NCBI GenBank assembly: GCA_022837505.1
Contig: JALHFZ010000005.1
Coordinates: 60,011 to 105,500, forward strand
Direction: 5' to 3'
Length of the DNA stretch: 45,490 nucleotides
From: Synergistaceae bacterium
Lineage (GTDB): Bacteria > Synergistota > Synergistia > Synergistales > Aminobacteriaceae
The notes under the pieces are model-generated. The model searched no databases and was not told where the DNA came from. It saw only the letters and a program-made list of their open reading frames with translations. The translations under genes and the position numbers were made by a program. The number at the start of each line of letters is the position of its first letter. Position 1 is the stretch's first letter. Shown one piece after another: positions 7,166-16,611 of this stretch.

Positions 7166-8818
7166 ATGGCTAAGATTATAATTTTCGGAGAAGAAGCCCG
7201 CCGCGCCATGCTCCGCGGTATTGATAAAGTTGCAGACACGGTTGGAGTCACCCTTGGGCCCAAGGGGCGCAACGTCGTGCTTGAGAAGAAATTCGGTTCC
7301 CCCACGATCACCAATGACGGTGTGACCATCGCCAAGGAGATCGAACTGGACGACGTGTACGAGAATACCGGCGCCCAGCTTGTTAAGGAAGTCGCCTCCA
7401 AGACAAACGACATCGCCGGAGACGGCACCACCACCGCGACAGTTTTCGCCCGGGCAATCATCGCCGAGGGAATGAAGAACGTGGCCGCCGGCGCCAACGG
7501 AATGCTTATGCGCTCGGGGATCGAGAGAGCCATCGACCTCGTGGTGGACGAGCTCAAGAAGAAGGCCATCGCAGTGAAGAACCGCGACAAGATCGCCCAG
7601 GTTGCCTCCATCTCCGCCAATGACCGGGCAGTGGGTCAGCTCATCGCCGAGGCCATGGACAAGGTCGGCGAGGACGGAGTCATCACCGTTGAGGACAGCC
7701 AGACCGTCGGCACCACCCTCGAGATGGTGGAGGGCCTTCAGTTTGATAAGGGGTACATCAGCCCCTACATGGTCACCGATCCCGAGCGGATGGAAGTCGC
7801 CCTTGACGATGCCTATATCCTGATTCACGACGGCAAGGTCAGCAACATCAAGGATCTTCTTCCCACCCTCGAGAAGGTCGTTCAGACCGGCAAGCCCCTG
7901 CTCATCGTTGCCGAGGATGTGGAAGGCGAAGCCCTCGCAACCCTCGTGGTGAACAAGCTGCGGGGTGTCATGCAGGTTGCCGCCGTCAAGGCCCCCGGAT
8001 TCGGCGACCGCCGCAAGGCCATGCTCCAGGACATCGCCATAGTCACCGGCGGCCAGGTGATCAGCGAAGAGATCGGCATCAAGCTTGAGAGCGCCGAACT
8101 CTCCATGCTCGGCAAAGCCAAGAAGATCCGCATCAATAAAGAAGAGACCACCATCGTTGAAGGCTCCGGAAACCCCGAGGAGATCCGCAAGCGGTCCTCC
8201 CAGATCAAAAAGGAGATCGAGGATTCCACCTCCGAGTACGACAAGGAAAAGCTTCAGGAGCGCCTTGCCAAACTCGTCGGCGGCGTGGCGGTCATTCAGG
8301 TCGGTTCCGCTACGGAGACCGAGCAGAAGGAACTTAAGCACCGTATCGAAGATGCTCTCAACGCCACCAGAGCAGCGGTGGAAGAGGGAATTGTTGCCGG
8401 AGGCGGCGTGGCTCCCGTGAGCTGCATGGAAGCCCTTGACAAGTTCGCTGCCACTCTGTCGGGTGACGAGCGCACCGGCGCCATGATCGTGCTCAAGGCC
8501 CTTACCTCTCCCATGCACCTCATCGCAGAGAACGCAGGATACCAGGGTGACGTGGTGATTGAGAAAATCCGCAGCCTCAAGAGCGGACACGGCCTGAACG
8601 CCATTACGGGCGAGTACGTCGACATGATCGAAGACGGCATCATCGACCCCGTGAAGGTGACCAGAAGCGCCCTGCAGAACGCCGGCTCCATTGCAGCCAT
8701 GGTTCTCACCACTGAGGCAATCGTCGCCGACAAGCCCGAGAAGAAGGATTCGGGCGGCATGGGCGGAGGCGGCATGGGTGGTATGGGCGGCATGGGCGGT
8801 ATGGAGGGCATGTACTAG
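7166..8818 (+). CDS. groEL: Chaperonin GroEL
   Basis: 550 residues, full length. Forms the 14-mer ATP-driven folding chamber with GroES. The ATPase signature AGDGTTTATV contains Asp86 and the C-terminal tail is a GGM-repeat rich in Gly and Met, as in typical GroEL. A strong ribosome site (GAGGAGGT) precedes the ATG, 31 bases after groES. Codon use in groESL looks more regular (fewer CCC/GGG runs) than in neighbouring genes, consistent with high expression. The unit ends in a perfect terminator at 8856-8886. Only one groEL copy is seen here. Confidence 0.98.
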   Translation: MAKIIIFGEEARRAMLRGIDKVADTVGVTLGPKGRNVVLEKKFGSPTITNDGVTIAKEIELDDVYENTGAQLVKEVASKTNDIAGDGTTTATVFARAIIAEGMKNVAAGANGMLMRSGIERAIDLVVDELKKKAIAVKNRDKIAQVASISANDRAVGQLIAEAMDKVGEDGVITVEDSQTVGTTLEMVEGLQFDKGYISPYMVTDPERMEVALDDAYILIHDGKVSNIKDLLPTLEKVVQTGKPLLIVAEDVEGEALATLVVNKLRGVMQVAAVKAPGFGDRRKAMLQDIAIVTGGQVISEEIGIKLESAELSMLGKAKKIRINKEETTIVEGSGNPEEIRKRSSQIKKEIEDSTSEYDKEKLQERLAKLVGGVAVIQVGSATETEQKELKHRIEDALNATRAAVEEGIVAGGGVAPVSCMEALDKFAATLSGDERTGAMIVLKALTSPMHLIAENAGYQGDVVIEKIRSLKSGHGLNAITGEYVDMIEDGIIDPVKVTRSALQNAGSIAAMVLTTEAIVADKPEKKDSGGMGGGGMGGMGGMGGMEGMY

Positions 8819-8855
8819 AACGAACGGAAAAACGAATCTGTCTTTCCCTTTCAGC

Positions 8856-8886
8856 CCCCCGGAACATATGTTCCGGGGGTTTTTTT
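8856..8886 (+). terminator. Rho-independent terminator of groESL
   Basis: A perfect 12-base-pair inverted repeat (CCCCCGGAACAT / ATGTTCCGGGGG) is followed directly by seven T. Confidence 0.93.
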
Positions 8887-8919
8887 GCTCCCCTTTCTGT
8901 GGATTGAAAGGGACCTTTC

Positions 8920-8928
8920 TGATAAGAT
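8920..8928 (+). promoter_or_regulatory. Possible extended -10 promoter of guaA
   Basis: TGA-TAAGAT reads as an extended -10 element (TGn plus a 4/6 match) between the groEL terminator and guaA. The -35 region is poor (TGGATT at a 17-base spacing). A promoter is expected here because of the terminator just upstream. Confidence 0.35.
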
Positions 8929-8950
8929 ACCCATTGCGACAGACTCCTGT

Positions 8951-8957
8951 GGAGGTG
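8951..8957 (+). promoter_or_regulatory. Ribosome binding site fixing the TTG start of guaA
   Basis: GGAGGTG lies 8 bases before TTG 8966. A short CTCC-TGT-GGAG inverted repeat (8944-8954) could partly mask it. Confidence 0.75.
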
Positions 8958-8965
8958 TACATACT

Positions 8966-10495
8966 TTGGACAATATCGTCATTCTCGATTGCGGTTCCCA
9001 GTTTACCCAGCTCATCGCACGGCGGGTCAGGGAACTGAAGGTTCACAGCGAAATCCTTCCCTGGGATGTCTCCCTCGGGGAGATCGAGAGCCGCAAACCC
9101 TGCGGCATAATCATCTCCGGAGGGCCGATGAGCGTTTCCGACGAAGATGCCCCCTCCGTGCCGGAGGGGCTCTTTTCCCTTGGAGTGCCCGTGCTGGGAG
9201 TCTGCTACGGGATGCAGCTCATCACCCGCATGAGGGGAGGCCGGGTTACATCGGGGAAGGCCAGAGAGTACGGCCGGACGGAGATCTCGGTCTCCGGAAA
9301 ATCCCCTCTCTTCGAGGGGATCCCCTCCTTCTTCGAGGTATGGATGAGCCATGCCGACCACATAGAGGAACTCGCGCCCGGGTTCACCCCCCTCGCCGAG
9401 ACCTCCGGAGGCGTCCCCGCCGCCATGGAAGATGCTGAAAAGGGGATCTGGGGGCTCCAGTTCCACCCGGAGGTGGTGCACACGCGATTCGGCACGGAGA
9501 TACTCTCCAACTTTCTCTTCAGGGTATGCTCCTGCTCCCCCGACTGGGACCTCGGCGACTGGGTTGAATCCATGACGGAGGAGATCCGGAGGAAAGTGGG
9601 GGAGGAAAGGGTCATCTGCGGCCTCTCGGGAGGGGTCGACTCCTCCGTGGCTGCCGTCCTGACGGCCAGGGCAATCGGCGACCGTCTCGACTGCCTCTTC
9701 GTCAACAACGGCCTCCTTCGCCTTAATGAGGCGGAGGAGGTCCTGGAACAGTACAAGAAGCTGAACCTCCGGGTGCACTACGTGGATGCCTCGGAACAAT
9801 TTCTTTCGGCCCTCTCCGGGGTTACCGACCCCGAACGGAAGCGGAAGATAATCGGAGAGACCTTTATAAGGGTCTTCGAGAAGGCGGCTGCCTCTTTTCA
9901 GGACGCAGGCTGGCTCCTCCAGGGCACCCTCTACCCCGACATCATCGAAAGCGGCTTCAAGGGGAAAAACGCCTCGGTCATCAAAAGCCACCACAACGTG
10001 GGGGGCCTCCCCGAGGATATGAAGCTCAACCTTCTGGAGCCTCTCCGGGATCTGTTCAAGGATGAGGTCCGGAGAACGGGGCGGCTTCTCGGCCTCCCCG
10101 AGGAGATCCTCTCCCGCCAGCCCTTCCCCGGCCCGGGGCTTGCCGTCCGCTGCCTCGGCGAGATCACTCCGGAAAGGCTTGAAACCCTCCGGAAAGCCGA
10201 CTGGATCTTCAGGGAGGAGATCGCGGCGTGGGAGAACTATCCGGAGATATGGCAGGCCTTTGCAGTCCTTCTACCCGTCAAGACCGTGGGAGTGATGGGA
10301 GACTGCCGTACCTATTCAGAGGTAGCCGCCCTCCGGGCGGTGGAATCCCATGACGGCATGACCGCTGACTGGGTCCGCGTACCCTACGACATTCTCGACC
10401 GGACGGCCCGGAGAATCTGCAATGAAGTTCCGGGGATCAACCGGGTAGCCCTTGACGTGACAAGCAAACCGCCCTCCACGATCGAGTGGGAGTAG
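8966..10495 (+). CDS. guaA: GMP synthase (glutamine-hydrolysing)
   Basis: 509 residues. It makes GMP from XMP, ATP and glutamine in the cytoplasm. The N-terminal class I glutaminase has the nucleophile Cys80 in GVCYGMQ and the catalytic HPE in LQFHPEVVH. Next comes the ATP pyrophosphatase with its PP-loop GLSGGVDSSV, and the C-terminal dimerisation domain ends with the family's NRVALDVTSKPPSTIEWE. The start is TTG: the family N-terminus (DNIVILDCGSQFTQL) begins right after it and GGAGGTG is 8 bases upstream. The frame is open further upstream, but there it would encode an unrelated extension. It is separated from groEL by a terminator and precedes an AI-2E family gene by 24 bases. Confidence 0.96.
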   Translation: MDNIVILDCGSQFTQLIARRVRELKVHSEILPWDVSLGEIESRKPCGIIISGGPMSVSDEDAPSVPEGLFSLGVPVLGVCYGMQLITRMRGGRVTSGKAREYGRTEISVSGKSPLFEGIPSFFEVWMSHADHIEELAPGFTPLAETSGGVPAAMEDAEKGIWGLQFHPEVVHTRFGTEILSNFLFRVCSCSPDWDLGDWVESMTEEIRRKVGEERVICGLSGGVDSSVAAVLTARAIGDRLDCLFVNNGLLRLNEAEEVLEQYKKLNLRVHYVDASEQFLSALSGVTDPERKRKIIGETFIRVFEKAAASFQDAGWLLQGTLYPDIIESGFKGKNASVIKSHHNVGGLPEDMKLNLLEPLRDLFKDEVRRTGRLLGLPEEILSRQPFPGPGLAVRCLGEITPERLETLRKADWIFREEIAAWENYPEIWQAFAVLLPVKTVGVMGDCRTYSEVAALRAVESHDGMTADWVRVPYDILDRTARRICNEVPGINRVALDVTSKPPSTIEWE

Positions 10496-10519
10496 GGGGC
10501 CCGAGAGGAGCATGGGACC

Positions 10520-11653
10520 ATGTTTTCAGAAAGCAGGCGTGAAGCGAAGAAGCTGAGGGGGTGGTTTCTTCCCTTTCTTTTTATTTTTCTGGTCATGGGG
10601 TATCTTTCCTACAGCGTCTCCTACCCCCTGATCAAACCCCTTGCATGGGCCGTGCTTCTCTCATTCATCGTCCACCCCTTCTACTGCTGGCTCAGAAAGA
10701 AGATCACCTTCAAGAAGTCCCGGAGCATCTCCGCCGGAATAGCCACGGGCGTCATCGCCCTGGTCATCGTTCTTCCCGCCGTCTTCGGAGGGTACGTGGC
10801 CGCCCGGGAGGGAATACGCCTTTACGACAACATCGCCCCGGTCATATCGAAGATGGACAAGGCGGGGGAGCTTGATCTGTCCAAACTTCTGCCCGATATA
10901 GTGGCAGAATGGGTGAACCCCGTCATTCAACGCTACCCGGGAGTCCGGAGCCTCCTTGAGCAGGGGGGGAAGTGGATTGCCACCACCGCTGTTGACACAT
11001 CGAAGGATGTCGTGGGCAGCACCTTCACCATCGCCTATTATCTTGTGATCATCGTCATCGTCTGCTTCTTCTTCATAAGGGACGGACACATCATAGTGGA
11101 TTACCTAAAGGACATCATGCCCCTTCCCACGGAAGAGCGAAAGGCCTTTTTCGACCGGGCTCAGCAGATACTCCAGGCCGTGGTCTACGGCCTTATCGTG
11201 ACCGCCGTCGTCCAGGGGATACTCGGAGGAATAGGGTGGTGGTACACGGGCCTTCCGAGCCCCATTTTTTTCACCGTGCTCATGATGTTCTTCTCCATGA
11301 TCCCCTTCGTGGGGACGACGGTCATCTGGGTTCCCGGGGCGATTTACCTTTTCTATACCGGGGACACCACCAACGGGATCATCCTCTTCGTATGGGGAAT
11401 GGTCGTCGTGGGGATGGTGGATAATTTCGTCCGTCCCCTTTTCATCTCGGGAGGCGGCAAGGCCCACCTTCTCGTGGTCTTTATCGGCGTCATCGGAGGG
11501 CTGGCTGTCTGGGGGTTCATGGGGCTCTTCATGGGGCCCCTGGTCCTGAGCCTTTTCATCTTCCTGCTCGACAGCTACAGGCGGATGTGGACTTCCTATG
11601 TCAACCCGGCTCTCCGGCCTCCCTGCAGGCCGGATGATCCCATCGAAAAATAG
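10520..11653 (+). CDS. AI-2E transporter (PerM/YdiK) family membrane protein
   Basis: 377 residues with about eight membrane segments. The two N-terminal helices (about 14-55), a soluble middle part (about 80-160) and the C-terminal bundle with YGLIVTAVVQGILGG and the glycine-rich FISGGGKAHLLVVFIGVIGG are typical of the family. Members include the autoinducer-2 exporter TqsA and Na+/H+ antiporters, so the transported substrate cannot be told from sequence. GAGAGGAG precedes the ATG by 9 bases. It follows guaA closely and is followed 14 bases later by mobB; co-transcription is likely but no functional link is evident. Confidence 0.85.
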   Translation: MFSESRREAKKLRGWFLPFLFIFLVMGYLSYSVSYPLIKPLAWAVLLSFIVHPFYCWLRKKITFKKSRSISAGIATGVIALVIVLPAVFGGYVAAREGIRLYDNIAPVISKMDKAGELDLSKLLPDIVAEWVNPVIQRYPGVRSLLEQGGKWIATTAVDTSKDVVGSTFTIAYYLVIIVIVCFFFIRDGHIIVDYLKDIMPLPTEERKAFFDRAQQILQAVVYGLIVTAVVQGILGGIGWWYTGLPSPIFFTVLMMFFSMIPFVGTTVIWVPGAIYLFYTGDTTNGIILFVWGMVVVGMVDNFVRPLFISGGGKAHLLVVFIGVIGGLAVWGFMGLFMGPLVLSLFIFLLDSYRRMWTSYVNPALRPPCRPDDPIEK

Positions 11654-11667
11654 AGGATGATGCGCCC

Positions 11668-12297
11668 GTGCCCGTCCTGATTGCCCTGTCGGGCTTCAAG
11701 AATTCGGGGAAAACCACCCTCGCGGGGGCTCTTCTCACTCTTTTGACTGAAAGGGGGCTTTCCGTCGGATATGTGAAGCATACTGACAGGGATGTGCTCT
11801 CTGACCCCTCCACGGATTCAGGAAGGGTGACGGCCCTGGGGATGCAGGCCCTCTACTGGGGGGTGGATGGGATCAGAATGGAGATCCCCGGACAGATTGC
11901 ACCGGAGGAACTTCAGTCCTTTTTTCCCTGCTTTGATCTCGTCCTGGTGGAGGGGGCAAAATCCGTGCCTCTCCCGCGGATATGGGTGGGGCCCCTTCCC
12001 TCCGCTGCTGAAGAAATTTCGGGCATCTTTGCCGTCTACGACCGCAGTGCATCTTCGGGAGACGGCAAATTCCTCTTTACCTCCGGAGAAGAGGAGGCCC
12101 TGGCGGAGCAGGTGGAGAAATACACTGCCCGGAGGGGTCCCCCTGACTCTGAACTCTATGTGGAAAGGGGAAGAATTCCGCTGAAGCCCTTTATCGCCCG
12201 GATGCTCGCCGGAACCCTCGGCGGGCTGATCGCCCCTCTCAGGGGAGTGAACTGGCCCCGGAACGGCGCGGCCATTTTTCTTAAAGGCAGGAAGTAA
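11668..12297 (+). CDS. mobB: Molybdopterin-guanine dinucleotide biosynthesis adaptor MobB
   Basis: 209 residues. N-terminal P-loop SGFKNSGKTT (8-17) followed by VGYVKHTD is the MobB signature. MobB binds GTP and assists MobA in attaching GMP to molybdopterin for molybdo- and tungstoenzymes. The C-terminal part (LYVERGRIPLKPFIARML) matches the extension seen in many anaerobe MobB proteins. The start is GTG; no in-frame ATG lies nearby, and GAGGATG is about 9-14 bases upstream. MobA and other moco genes are absent from the window. Probably co-transcribed with the AI-2E gene; the next gene has its own promoter. Confidence 0.85.
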   Translation: MPVLIALSGFKNSGKTTLAGALLTLLTERGLSVGYVKHTDRDVLSDPSTDSGRVTALGMQALYWGVDGIRMEIPGQIAPEELQSFFPCFDLVLVEGAKSVPLPRIWVGPLPSAAEEISGIFAVYDRSASSGDGKFLFTSGEEEALAEQVEKYTARRGPPDSELYVERGRIPLKPFIARMLAGTLGGLIAPLRGVNWPRNGAAIFLKGRK

Positions 12298-12320
12298 ACC
12301 TTTAATTTTGGAATGGAAGC

Positions 12321-12349
12321 TTGTATTTTGTATTTTTGCTCCCTATAAT
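12321..12349 (+). promoter_or_regulatory. Strong sigma-A type promoter of hppA
   Basis: TTGTAT at 12321-12326, a 17-base spacer and a perfect TATAAT at 12344-12349, in an AT-rich patch unlike the surrounding sequence. The predicted start near 12356 gives a leader of about 74 bases. Confidence 0.75.
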
Positions 12350-12368
12350 GGCATCCGGGCGCTTTTCC

Positions 12369-12384
12369 CCCCTGTATCCAGGGG
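12369..12384 (+). other. Leader hairpin upstream of hppA
   Basis: CCCCTG-TATC-CAGGGG forms a perfect 6-bp hairpin in the hppA 5' untranslated region. GATA at 12390-12393 is complementary to its loop. There is no T-run, so it is not a terminator. Confidence 0.5.
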
Positions 12385-12414
12385 AGAAAGATACTGAAAT
12401 GTTTTTATATTGCT

Positions 12415-12421
12415 GAGGAGG
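12415..12421 (+). promoter_or_regulatory. Ribosome binding site deciding the hppA start
   Basis: GAGGAGG is 2 bases from the ATG at 12424 but 8 bases from the ATG at 12430, favouring the second. Confidence 0.7.
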
Positions 12422-12429
12422 TAATGCTG

Positions 12430-14391
<1,962 letters not shown>

Positions 14392-14405
14392 AACGCGTCA
14401 GTCGA

Positions 14406-14432
14406 GGGGGAGGGGAGACCCTCCCCCTTTTT
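14406..14432 (+). terminator. Rho-independent terminator of hppA
   Basis: Perfect 9-bp stem GGGGGAGGG / CCCTCCCCC with a GAGA loop, followed by five T. It ends only 25 bases before the dnaG start codon. Confidence 0.88.
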
Positions 14433-14457
14433 GCGCTCTGAAGGGAAGGTGAGAAGA

Positions 14458-16221
14458 ATGCAGTCGGATGATGTCCGCCTGGTCAAAGAGCGTCTTGATA
14501 TCGCAGAGGTCATAGGAGACCACGTCCGGCTGAAAAAGTCCGGAAATAATTTTCTAGGGCTCTGCCCCTTTCATGATGAAAAAACCCCCTCCTTCAGCGT
14601 CTCCCCCTCCCGGCAGACATGGCACTGCTTCGGCTGCGGCAGGGGCGGGGATGTCTTCACCTTCGTGATGGAAAAGGAAAGCCTCTCCTTCCGGGAGGCC
14701 CTTGAGATCCTCGCTGAAAGAGCGGGGATCACCCTGACTGCCGACTCCCGGTTTTCGAGGAGAGACCGGAATCTCTATGACGTCCTCGAAAAGTCCCTGG
14801 CCCTTTACCGCTCTCTTTTGAAAGCTCCGGAAGGGGCGGCGGCACGGAGCTACCTGGAAAGGAGGAATCTCCCCCCGGAAGCCTGGACCTCCTTTGAGCT
14901 CGGCTGGGCCCCCGCCTCCTGGGATACCCTCTGGAAAGCCCTTTCCAGGGAGGAGATCACCTCCGCCCAGGCCCTTGAGGCGGGACTCATCCTCGAGGGG
15001 AAGAACGGATTCTACGACCGTTTCCGGGGCAGGATCATCTTCCCCGTCCGGGATATCGCAGGCAAGCTTCTCGCCTTCGGCGGGCGCCTCCTCGACGGTG
15101 AGGGGGCGAAATACATCAACAGCCCCGAAGGGACCCTCTACAGCAAACGGCGGAATCTCTACCTCCTTCACCGGGCAAAGGAGGCGGTCCGGACCCTGGA
15201 CCGGGTCATTCTAGTGGAGGGGTATATGGACGCCCTGAGGCTCCATCTCAGCGGGTTCCCCGAGACGTGCGCCTCCCTCGGCACAGCCCTGACGGAAGAG
15301 CAGGCGCTGCTCATCCGCCGGCTTACCGACCGGTGCTATATCTGCTACGACTCGGACCTCGCAGGGCAGGAGGCGGCCGTAAAGGGGATGTACGTCCTTC
15401 AGAAGGTCGGCCTCGACGTGCGGGTGGTGGAGCTCCCCCGGGGAAAGGACCCCGATGATCTTCTCTCCCTCCCCGAGGGGCAGGGGATATTCTCGAAGGC
15501 CCTCTCCTCGGCCCGCCCCCTCGTGCTCCATCACATTCACCTCCGGCGGGAGATGCTCTCCCAGCCCGAAAAGCGACGAAAGGCCGCTGATGAGATTATC
15601 TCCGGGATTGCCCTGCTCTCCCCTGTGGATGCCTCCCCCTATCTTCCCGCGGCGGCGGCGGCCCTCGGGATCTTTCCCCACGAGCTGAGCGCCATGATAG
15701 AGGAGGCCAGGAAGAGAACCCCGACGGAGGAGAGGGGAGGGGGGGAAAGGGTTCAGGAGGAGATCGAAGGGGAGGACTCCGGGCTCCTCGATCTGCAGGA
15801 GGCGGCCCTGTGCACCTGCCTCTGGAGGGATGAATCCGTCCGCACACGGGCGGACGGGAAGAAAATTCTCGGCCTGCTCACGGATGAGAGGCTCCAGACC
15901 CTCGCTGCGGCCCTGCTGTCGACCCCGTCCCTCGGAGAGCTTGAGGCCCACTGGCACACCCTCGGGGATGCCTTTCCCCTGAGGGCGATCTCCCTCGGAG
16001 GGACTTTGTGTGATGAACTCGCCTCCGCCGGAGAGGCCTCTGTCCTTCTCATGGAGATGCTTGAAAAGCGGCGGCAGCGGAGGGAGTACGATCTCCTGCG
16101 GCAAAGCCTCTCCCGGGGGGAGGCTTCACAGGATGACCTCCTCCGCTTCCGGCAGCTTGCCCGCTCCCTTAAGGGATCACCCTCGGAAGAAAAGGGAAAA
16201 ACCCAGGGAAAAACTTTGTGA
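14458..16221 (+). CDS. dnaG: DNA primase DnaG
   Basis: 587 residues, full length. It synthesises RNA primers at the replication fork with the DnaB helicase. The N-terminal CHC2 zinc finger has Cys36, His39, Cys57 and Cys60. The catalytic core with EGYMDALRL and a TOPRIM fold covers about residues 250-330 (YDSDLAGQEAA). The C-terminal helicase-binding region is less conserved. The ATG at 14458, after AAGGTGAG, sits right at the family N-terminus; an upstream TTG would add nine residues. It lies 66 bases after hppA with a terminator in between and no evident promoter. rpoD, often next to dnaG, does not follow. Confidence 0.95.
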   Translation: MQSDDVRLVKERLDIAEVIGDHVRLKKSGNNFLGLCPFHDEKTPSFSVSPSRQTWHCFGCGRGGDVFTFVMEKESLSFREALEILAERAGITLTADSRFSRRDRNLYDVLEKSLALYRSLLKAPEGAAARSYLERRNLPPEAWTSFELGWAPASWDTLWKALSREEITSAQALEAGLILEGKNGFYDRFRGRIIFPVRDIAGKLLAFGGRLLDGEGAKYINSPEGTLYSKRRNLYLLHRAKEAVRTLDRVILVEGYMDALRLHLSGFPETCASLGTALTEEQALLIRRLTDRCYICYDSDLAGQEAAVKGMYVLQKVGLDVRVVELPRGKDPDDLLSLPEGQGIFSKALSSARPLVLHHIHLRREMLSQPEKRRKAADEIISGIALLSPVDASPYLPAAAAALGIFPHELSAMIEEARKRTPTEERGGGERVQEEIEGEDSGLLDLQEAALCTCLWRDESVRTRADGKKILGLLTDERLQTLAAALLSTPSLGELEAHWHTLGDAFPLRAISLGGTLCDELASAGEASVLLMEMLEKRRQRREYDLLRQSLSRGEASQDDLLRFRQLARSLKGSPSEEKGKTQGKTL

Positions 16222-16226
16222 AAGAA

Positions 16227-16256
16227 TTGAAATAGAGCGCTGATATTTGATATACT
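16227..16256 (+). promoter_or_regulatory. Promoter of rqcP-eno-ridA-rex
   Basis: TTGAAA at 16227-16232, an 18-base spacer and TATACT at 16251-16256. The -35 is flanked by TTGTGAA (16216-16222), a perfect half of the Rex operator consensus. Confidence 0.6.
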
Positions 16257-16286
16257 CCCTGTGGCTTTGTTCATGGAGGTAAAAAA

Positions 16287-16565
16287 ATGCGTATGGACAA
16301 GTTCCTTAAGTTGAGCCGTCTCATACGGCGCAGAACGGTGGCCAGGGAGATTACATCCATCGGGGCGGTCCGTATCAACGGAAGACCAAGCAAGCCCGCC
16401 TCCGAGGTGAGGGCGGGGGATGTGGTGGATATCGCCTACCCCTACAGAGTGCTCACCCTTGAAGTCCTCTGTGCGGAAGAGGCGGTGCTGAAAAAAACCT
16501 CCCCCGACGATGCCTACCGGATTATCGAAGAGCGGCGGGTGGAACCGACGGAAAAGCCATGGTAG
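16287..16565 (+). CDS. rqcP: S4-domain RNA-binding protein RqcP (YabO/Hsp15 family)
   Basis: 92 residues forming almost only an S4 domain: MRMDKFLKLSRLIRRRT, then INGRPSKPASEVRAGDVVDI. In Bacillus, RqcP binds stalled 50S subunits and helps RqcH add alanine tails to blocked nascent chains; E. coli Hsp15 is related. GGAGGT at 16275-16280 is 6 bases before the ATG; a second ATG two codons later is possible. It is the first gene after a good promoter and is followed by eno after 46 bases. The family is clear; activity in alanine tailing is inferred and would need rqcH elsewhere in the genome. Confidence 0.85.
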   Translation: MRMDKFLKLSRLIRRRTVAREITSIGAVRINGRPSKPASEVRAGDVVDIAYPYRVLTLEVLCAEEAVLKKTSPDDAYRIIEERRVEPTEKPW

Positions 16566-16611
16566 ACGGCCGGAAGGCCGAAAACCGGCAGACAGAAGAG
16601 GAGCTGATTGC

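Noticed and set aside
8887..8965. Possible purine riboswitch before guaA
   Set aside because: The only clear stem (CCCTTTC/GAAAGGG, 8891-8912) lies before the likely transcription start, and no purine-aptamer core is present.
7121..9994. A 957-codon open frame on the minus strand across groEL and guaA
   Set aside because: It mirrors two certain genes, is rich in His, Gly and Asp as expected from reversed GC-rich codons, and matches no family.
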